Shown here: positions 13,389 through 18,019 of the stretch, piece by piece
How positions within the stretch are numbered: the stretch's first letter is position 1
Layout of the letters: each line of letters begins with the position of its first letter
From: JACKOD01 sp041591635
GTDB taxonomy: Bacteria; Pseudomonadota; Gammaproteobacteria; Pseudomonadales; Oleiphilaceae
Assembly: GCA_041591635.1 (NCBI GenBank)
Contig: JBFHRO010000047.1
Span: 1-18,019 of the forward strand
Direction: 5' to 3'
Length of the DNA stretch: 18,019 bases
Position numbers and translations under genes: made by a program
Notes under the pieces: generated by a model
Told to the model about the DNA's origin: nothing
The model's database searches: none
Seen by the model: the letters and a program-made list of their open reading frames with translations, nothing else

Positions 13389-14600
13389 AGTTCCATTGAA
13401 TCACAGCAGCGAGTGCTGTCAGGCATGCGACCCACTGGCCAGTTGCATCTTGGACATTACCATGGGGTGCTGAAAAACTGGGTTCAGCTGCAGCATGACT
13501 ATGACTGCTTCTTTTTTGTGGCAGATTGGCACGCACTCACCACCCACTATGAAGAACCCCACATTATCGAACAAAGTGTGTGGGACATGGTGATTGACTG
13601 GCTGGCTGCAGGCATAAACCCCGGCAGGGCGACATTGTTCATTCAGTCGCGGGTACCCGAACATGCCGAACTGCACTTGCTGCTGTCAATGATGACACCG
13701 CTTGGCTGGCTCGAGAGAGTTCCTACCTATAAAGATCAGCAGGAAAAGCTCAAAGAAAGGGATTTGGCGACCTACGGCTTTTTGGGCTACCCCTTGCTGC
13801 AAAGCGCAGACATTCTGGTGTATCGGGCTGGTTTGGTACCCGTTGGGGCCGACCAGGTCAGTCATGTCGAATTGACTCGTGAGGTCGCGCGACGATTCAA
13901 TCACCTCTACGGAAAAGAGCCCGGTTTCGAAGAGCAGGCAGAAGCCGCTATCGTCAAAATGGGCAAGAAAAATGCGAAGCTGTATCGAACGCTACGCCGA
14001 AACTATTTGGAACAAGGCGACCTGGAATCACTCGAAACTGCGAGGGCGCTAATCAAGGAACAGCAGAATATATCCTTGGGTGATCGGGAGCGCCTGTTTG
14101 GATACATCGAAGGTGGCGGCAAGGTCATTCTGCCAGAGCCTCAGCCATTACTCACGCCTGCGTCAAAAATGCCGGGGCTTGATGGTCAAAAAATGTCCAA
14201 ATCCTATGGGAATACGATCGGACTGCGAGAGGCGCCCGAGTCTGTAAGCCAAAAGATTCGCACCATGCAAACCGATCCAGCCCGGGTAAGGCGAACTGAT
14301 CCCGGTGATCCCGCCCGATGCCCTGTCTGGCAGTTGCACGAAATCTATTCGGATGACTCCACCAAAGAGTATGTGCAAACGGGTTGTCGCTCGGCTGGAA
14401 TTGGTTGTCTTGATTGCAAGAAGCCGCTGATCGAGTCCGTTCTGGCGGAGCAAAAGCCGATTCATGAACGGGCCCGACAGTATGAGAACAACCCCGCGCT
14501 GGTGCGATCGATTATTGTTGAAGGTTCAGAGCGGGCGCGGGATGCAGCTCGAAGCACGCTTGATGAAGTGCGCAAAGTGATGGGGCTCTCATACCTCTGA
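13386..14600 (+). CDS. trpS: Tryptophanyl-tRNA synthetase, long form with Fe-S-type cysteine motif
   Basis: Charges tRNA(Trp) with tryptophan in the cytoplasm; a class I aminoacyl-tRNA synthetase. With the TTG start the product has 404 residues, against 334 in E. coli. The HIGH-type motif is HLGH (21-24, in TGQLHLGHYHG) and KMSKS is intact at 269-273 (GQKMSKSYGN). The extra length is mostly an insertion at about 178-247, between RFNHLYG and LPEPQPLL, resembling the long TrpS recalled from betaproteobacteria and other Proteobacteria. Four cysteines (Cys312, Cys334, Cys341, Cys344) are spaced C-x21-C-x6-C-x2-C, very like the [4Fe-4S] motif of Thermotoga maritima TrpRS. Its TGA overlaps the scpA ATG by one base. 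Starts further upstream (for example 13314) are possible but less likely. Confidence 0.95.
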   Translation: MSSIESQQRVLSGMRPTGQLHLGHYHGVLKNWVQLQHDYDCFFFVADWHALTTHYEEPHIIEQSVWDMVIDWLAAGINPGRATLFIQSRVPEHAELHLLLSMMTPLGWLERVPTYKDQQEKLKERDLATYGFLGYPLLQSADILVYRAGLVPVGADQVSHVELTREVARRFNHLYGKEPGFEEQAEAAIVKMGKKNAKLYRTLRRNYLEQGDLESLETARALIKEQQNISLGDRERLFGYIEGGGKVILPEPQPLLTPASKMPGLDGQKMSKSYGNTIGLREAPESVSQKIRTMQTDPARVRRTDPGDPARCPVWQLHEIYSDDSTKEYVQTGCRSAGIGCLDCKKPLIESVLAEQKPIHERARQYENNPALVRSIIVEGSERARDAARSTLDEVRKVMGLSYL

Positions 14601-15583
14601 TGAGCAGTTCGAGGCCTCTGATACCTGAATCCCTGAAGCCAGAAGTGGTGGTGGGTAATCCCTTGGACTCAAGTTCGGATCGTTCGGACGCGATTCAGCT
14701 GCCCCTGCCTTTGGCCGTGGTCGAGGGTAAGCCGGTCACCAAGTTGCCCGACGATCTGTACATCCCCCCCGACGCCCTTGAAGTCATGCTTGAGGCGTTT
14801 GAAGGGCCGCTGGACTTGCTGCTTTATCTCATTCGCAAGCAAAACCTCGATATTGTCGATATCGATGTGAGTGAAATCACGCGTCAGTATATGGACTACA
14901 TCGAGCTGATGGAGTTCATGCGTTTTGAGCTGGCGGCCGAGTACCTGTTGATGGCAGCGATGCTGGCAGAAATCAAGTCGCGCATGTTGCTGCCCAAACA
15001 GATTGATGAAAGCGGCGAGGAAGAAGATCCTCGTGCAGAATTGATCCGCCGCCTTCAGCAATACGAGCGTTTCAAGCGTGCGGCGGAAGATCTTGACGCC
15101 TTGCCCCGGATGGAGCGTGATTTTGCCGAAATAACGCTTCCACCACCGCCGCTGAAACTGATAAAGGAACACCCGGATGTTTCTCTGGACGAATTGCTCT
15201 TGGCCTTTCGTGAAGTAATGGGGCGTGCCGACTTGTACGAGTGTCATTCAGTCGAACGAGAGCGGCTGTCGACACGTGAACGCATGAGTATGGTTCTTGA
15301 ACGGCTGGGAAGTGTCGGGTTTACGCGTTTTGAAACCTTGTTTCAGGTGGATGAAGGGCGTCTGGGTGTGGTGGTAAGTTTTCTGGCGATCCTGGAGTTG
15401 ATCAAGGAACAGTTGGTTGAGATTGTTCAAAACGAGGTGTTTGGCCCTATCTATCTGCGTGCGCGAAGCGGTGGTGATGGCCCCTTTGCTTTTTCGGGCG
15501 AGTCTTCGGATGAAAGCGGATTGGGCCGACAGCTGGGGCACGAGGTTGATGCGGCAACAGCAGATAGCGCAAGCGAGACATAA
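14600..15583 (+). CDS. scpA: Segregation and condensation protein A (Smc kleisin)
   Basis: Kleisin subunit that bridges the Smc ATPase heads and binds ScpB, compacting and segregating the chromosome. The 327 residues have a divergent N-terminal extension of about 60, then the family core: EAFEGPLDLLLYLIRKQNLD (65-84), the helical FELAAEYLLMAAMLAEIKS (109-127) ending in RMLLP, a central segment with an acidic, Arg-rich helix (139-175), and a C-terminal winged helix (VVVSFLAILELIKE, 257-270; NEVFGPIYL, 278-286) that docks on Smc. The last 40 residues are low-complexity and acidic. The ATG overlaps the trpS stop (TGATG), so translation is probably coupled. Smc itself is not in the window. Confidence 0.95.
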   Translation: MSSSRPLIPESLKPEVVVGNPLDSSSDRSDAIQLPLPLAVVEGKPVTKLPDDLYIPPDALEVMLEAFEGPLDLLLYLIRKQNLDIVDIDVSEITRQYMDYIELMEFMRFELAAEYLLMAAMLAEIKSRMLLPKQIDESGEEEDPRAELIRRLQQYERFKRAAEDLDALPRMERDFAEITLPPPPLKLIKEHPDVSLDELLLAFREVMGRADLYECHSVERERLSTRERMSMVLERLGSVGFTRFETLFQVDEGRLGVVVSFLAILELIKEQLVEIVQNEVFGPIYLRARSGGDGPFAFSGESSDESGLGRQLGHEVDAATADSASET

Positions 15584-15585
15584 TC

Positions 15586-16266
15586 GTGAAGGAATCATCG
15601 TTTTTACAGCTGCGCAGTATTGTTGAGGCCGTATTGCTGGTCGCCGGCAAGCCTTTGGATCTTGATCAGATAGCCGAATTGTTTGATGAGGATGCCCGCC
15701 CGTCAAAGGCGACGTTGCGTGAGATTATGGCGGACATTCGGCTGCATTCTGAGGGGCGAGGGTTTGAGTTGGTCGAAGTGGCCAGTGGGTACCGGTTCCA
15801 GGTTCGCCAGGCATTTGCTCCCTGGGTTAGCCGCCTCTGGGAAGAAAAGCCGCAGCGTTACTCACGGGCACTGCTGGAAACGCTGGCATTAATTGCTTAT
15901 CGTCAACCTACCACTCGCGGCGAAATTGAAGAAGTGCGCGGAGTAGCGGTAAGTTCCACAATTATGAAAACCTTGCTTGATCGCGCCTGGATTCGCGTTG
16001 TGGGGCACAAAGATGTTCCTGGCAGGCCCGCACTTTATGCAACGACCAGGCAGTTTCTCGATTACTTTAATCTGAAGTCGCTGGATCAGCTGCCTCCTTT
16101 GGGAGAAGCGCGTGATCTGGACTTGATTGGCCTGGAGCTTGACTCGATGCGACTGGCGCAAGCCCAGGAGGAGTTGAGCCCGGGCGATGCACAAAACGAT
16201 GAGCCGGTCGATAACGCGGGCGAACCAGCGACAGACACTATTTCTAATGACAGGTCTTTACACTAA
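15586..16266 (+). CDS. scpB: Segregation and condensation protein B
   Basis: Dimeric winged-helix protein that binds ScpA within the Smc complex. The 226-residue product has a first winged-helix domain at about 6-80 (SIVEAVLLVAGKPLDLDQIA) and a second at about 92-165, with LETLALIAYRQPTTRGEIEE (98-117) and HKDVPGRPALYATT (141-154) as family hallmarks. The C-terminal tail from about 181 is acidic and variable. The start is GTG at 15586, two nt after the scpA stop; a weak GCGAG (15573-15577) lies 8 nt upstream. The next gene begins at the base after its TAA. Confidence 0.95.
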   Translation: MKESSFLQLRSIVEAVLLVAGKPLDLDQIAELFDEDARPSKATLREIMADIRLHSEGRGFELVEVASGYRFQVRQAFAPWVSRLWEEKPQRYSRALLETLALIAYRQPTTRGEIEEVRGVAVSSTIMKTLLDRAWIRVVGHKDVPGRPALYATTRQFLDYFNLKSLDQLPPLGEARDLDLIGLELDSMRLAQAQEELSPGDAQNDEPVDNAGEPATDTISNDRSLH

Positions 16267-17241
16267 ATGATTAATGAAAAAACGACGCGACTTGAAAACG
16301 AGAATGAGACACAGGCCATAACCGGCGAACGTCTGCAAAAAATGCTTGCCAATGCGGGTCTGGGGTCGCGACGTGAAATCGAAGACTGGATTCGGGCCGG
16401 ACGAATCAAGATCAATCAGGTCGTGGCGCAGCTTGGGGATCGCATTGAAGCGAGTGACCTGGTAACGCTGGATGACAAAAAGCTGTTTCTAAATGCCGCT
16501 CAGGAGCAGGCTCGCCGGGTCATTGCTTACAATAAACCTGAAGGTGAAATCTGTACCCGCAGCGACCCCGAGGGGCGTCCCACCGTTTTTGACAGGCTGC
16601 CTCGCCTCAAGGGTGAGCGTTGGGTTGTAGTTGGGCGTCTGGATATCAATACGTCTGGTCTGCTGCTGTTTACCAATGACGGAGAGTTGGCCAACAAGTT
16701 GATGCACCCTTCCAGCAATGTTGATCGGGAATACGCTGTGCGAGTGCTCGGAAATGTGGACGATGACATGCTTGCCCGACTTAAGGAAGGCGTTTTGCTT
16801 GAGGACGGAATGGCACGCTTCAGTGATATTTCGATGGCTGGCGGCGAAGGAGCAAACAAATGGTTTCACGTGACCTTGATGGAAGGGCGGAATCGGGAAG
16901 TTAGACGCCTTTGGGAATCTCAGGGTGTGACGGTAAGCCGCTTGAAGCGTGTCCGGTATGGCTGCATATTTCTGCCAAGTCGCCTGAAGCAGGGCTATTG
17001 GGAGGAGTTATCGCAACGGGATACGGATAATCTGGCCCAGATGGTGGGGCTGTCTTCTGTTCCGGTGAAAGTTAAGGCACCTAAGGATGTGCAGGACTGG
17101 CGCCGAAAGCAAAATAAAAGACCTACCGCCAGCCGTGTGCCTGCTGGGTCTCGCGAACGAGAAGACAAACTACGGACGACAAAAGCCGGTGGTGCTCGAA
17201 AGCCAGGCGGCAAAAAGAAAACCAGAGACGGACGAGCCTGA
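16267..17241 (+). CDS. rluB: 23S rRNA pseudouridine synthase RluB
   Basis: Converts uridine to pseudouridine in 23S rRNA (position 2605 in E. coli numbering). The 324-residue product has an N-terminal S4 RNA-binding domain at about 20-68 (ERLQKMLANAGLGSRREIED) and an RsuA-type catalytic domain with the nucleophile Asp126 in VGRLDINTSGLLL; EGRNREVRRLW (206-216) is another hallmark. The tail beyond about 268 is rich in Lys/Arg and probably unstructured, as in other RluB proteins. ATG directly follows the scpB TAA with no gap and no strong ribosome-binding site, so translation is probably coupled. The close paralogue RluE is excluded mainly by the S4 domain; RsuA and RluF remain less likely alternatives. 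The scpAB neighbourhood is typical of rluB. Confidence 0.93.
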   Translation: MINEKTTRLENENETQAITGERLQKMLANAGLGSRREIEDWIRAGRIKINQVVAQLGDRIEASDLVTLDDKKLFLNAAQEQARRVIAYNKPEGEICTRSDPEGRPTVFDRLPRLKGERWVVVGRLDINTSGLLLFTNDGELANKLMHPSSNVDREYAVRVLGNVDDDMLARLKEGVLLEDGMARFSDISMAGGEGANKWFHVTLMEGRNREVRRLWESQGVTVSRLKRVRYGCIFLPSRLKQGYWEELSQRDTDNLAQMVGLSSVPVKVKAPKDVQDWRRKQNKRPTASRVPAGSREREDKLRTTKAGGARKPGGKKKTRDGRA

Positions 17242-17262
17242 CATCGTCAGGCTTGTTTGTTC
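17235..17262 (+). terminator. Terminator hairpin between convergent rluB and GGDEF genes
   Basis: AGCCTGAC (17235-17242) and GTCAGGCT (17246-17253) pair perfectly around ATC, followed by the T-rich TGTTTGTT. The stem includes the rluB stop codon (17239-17241) and the stop of the opposing gene (17247-17249 on the minus strand). The T-rich tail is on the plus strand, so it mainly suits rluB; the minus-strand side has no T-run. Confidence 0.65.
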
Positions 17263-18019
17263 AGGGTGCCAAGGCTGTCGCGCTCTTTTACTTCAGCCGA
17301 GATTACGCGATTGCGGCCCGTGTGCTTGGCTTTGTAGAGGGCTTTATCGGCCCGTTCGAGAAATTGCATCAGTGTTTCTTTGGCGTTAAAGGTTGCCGTT
17401 CCAATGCTTGCGGTGACGGGTATTTCAATATCGCCAACAAAATAACGGGCAGATTCGATATTCTTGCGCATGCGCTCAGCAATGATGCGAGCGCCGGCGG
17501 CATCGGTGTTGCTCAGGATTACCACGAACTCCTCGCCGCCAAAGCGAAAGCACAGGTCACTGCGTCTGGATGATGCCTTAAGGCAATTTGCCATCTGACG
17601 AAGCACCTGATCTCCGGTGCAGTGTCCCCAGGTATCATTGATGTTTTTGAAGTGATCAATATCCACAATGACTAACGACATGGGCGCATTGTGGCGACGG
17701 CTGATCTCCGCCTCTCTGTGCATGGCCGCATCAAGGGCGCGCTTGTTGCCAACGCCGGTGAGGCAATCCTGCATGGCGGCCTCCAGAGCGTGGCGATACA
17801 TGAGTGCGTTGCGAAGCGGAAAAATCAGGCAAGGAATAACGCGCTCGATGATGGCAAGCTCTTCTTCGGCAAATTTTCTGCCGCGGGTAACGTGCATTTC
17901 GCCGAGATCTTCATCATCAAGGCGCAAGCGGTAATTGCAGCTGTGAGCGAGTTTTTTCTCATTTGACAGGTAATACCCGGCAGACTCACAGCAGTAATCC
18001 AGCTTGTCGAAGTTCACCA
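17247..18019 (-). CDS. Diguanylate cyclase (GGDEF domain), 5' end cut by window
   Basis: Predicted to make cyclic di-GMP from two GTP. In the 256 visible residues (numbered from a GTG/Val codon at 18017), a GGDEF domain spans about 83-243. DCLTGVGNKR (84-93) opens it, DIDHFKNIND (119-128) carries metal and guanine ligands, and the active-site motif is GGEEF (160-164). The inhibitory-site motif RxxD is intact (Arg151 to Asp154), five residues before GGEEF, so product inhibition is likely. The first 80 residues, ending in a long helix (FAEEELAIIERV to LRNALMYRHALEA), look like the end of a GAF-type sensor domain. The GTG at 18017 is two bases from the window edge and is probably an internal Val codon, so I treat the gene as partial. 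It is convergent with rluB. Confidence 0.9.
   Translation of the reverse strand, partial: VNFDKLDYCCESAGYYLSNEKKLAHSCNYRLRLDDEDLGEMHVTRGRKFAEEELAIIERVIPCLIFPLRNALMYRHALEAAMQDCLTGVGNKRALDAAMHREAEISRRHNAPMSLVIVDIDHFKNINDTWGHCTGDQVLRQMANCLKASSRRSDLCFRFGGEEFVVILSNTDAAGARIIAERMRKNIESARYFVGDIEIPVTASIGTATFNAKETLMQFLERADKALYKAKHTGRNRVISAEVKERDSLGTLNKQA

Noticed and set aside
1..18019. Mobile element, prophage, CRISPR array, defence or biosynthetic cassette
   Set aside because: All substantial frames belong to conserved housekeeping families; no transposase, integrase, direct-repeat array or compositional break was seen.

Overview
This window is the central tricarboxylic acid (TCA) cycle block of a gammaproteobacterium, followed by a tryptophanyl-tRNA synthetase / chromosome-segregation / rRNA-modification operon and the edge of a diguanylate cyclase gene. 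The evidence is high similarity to recalled E. coli and Pseudomonas proteins, with residue numbering almost identical in SdhC, SdhD, SdhB, SucC and SucD. The presence of ScpA-ScpB (the Smc partners) argues against an enterobacterium or Vibrio, which use MukBEF. The order sucA-sucB-lpd-sucCD, with a dedicated lipoamide dehydrogenase gene, is the Pseudomonas-like arrangement. I cannot name genus or species from the sequence.

Layout: 1-157 is the flank downstream of gltA and holds a perfect 20-bp inverted repeat. gltA (citrate synthase) lies on the minus strand at 158-1435. A 495-bp divergent control region (1436-1930) carries a sigma70-like promoter for each side and a stem-loop at the predicted 5' end of the sdh transcript. 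Then on the plus strand come sdhC-sdhD-sdhA-sdhB (succinate dehydrogenase), a 325-bp gap with several possible stem-loops, sucA-sucB-lpdA (2-oxoglutarate dehydrogenase E1, E2, E3), a rho-independent terminator, a second terminator-like hairpin in the sucC leader, sucC-sucD (succinyl-CoA synthetase), and another strong terminator. The next unit is trpS-scpA-scpB-rluB, tightly packed (1-nt overlap, 2-nt gap, 0-nt gap). It ends in a hairpin that overlaps the stop codons of both rluB and the convergent diguanylate cyclase gene, whose 5' end is cut by the window edge.

How the genes work together: GltA commits acetyl-CoA and oxaloacetate to citrate. SucAB-Lpd, SucCD and SdhCDAB carry 2-oxoglutarate through succinyl-CoA and succinate to fumarate, with electrons passing to the quinone pool. 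The second operon combines translation (TrpS), chromosome condensation (ScpAB with Smc encoded elsewhere) and 23S rRNA pseudouridylation (RluB).

I found no mobile element, CRISPR array, tRNA, rRNA, defence system or clearly novel gene cassette; this is a conserved housekeeping region. The points most worth a second look are a four-cysteine, [4Fe-4S]-type motif in an insertion-bearing TrpS that starts at TTG, the structured leaders of sdhC, sucA and sucC, the perfect palindrome after gltA, and one changed residue at the presumed NADH allosteric site of GltA.
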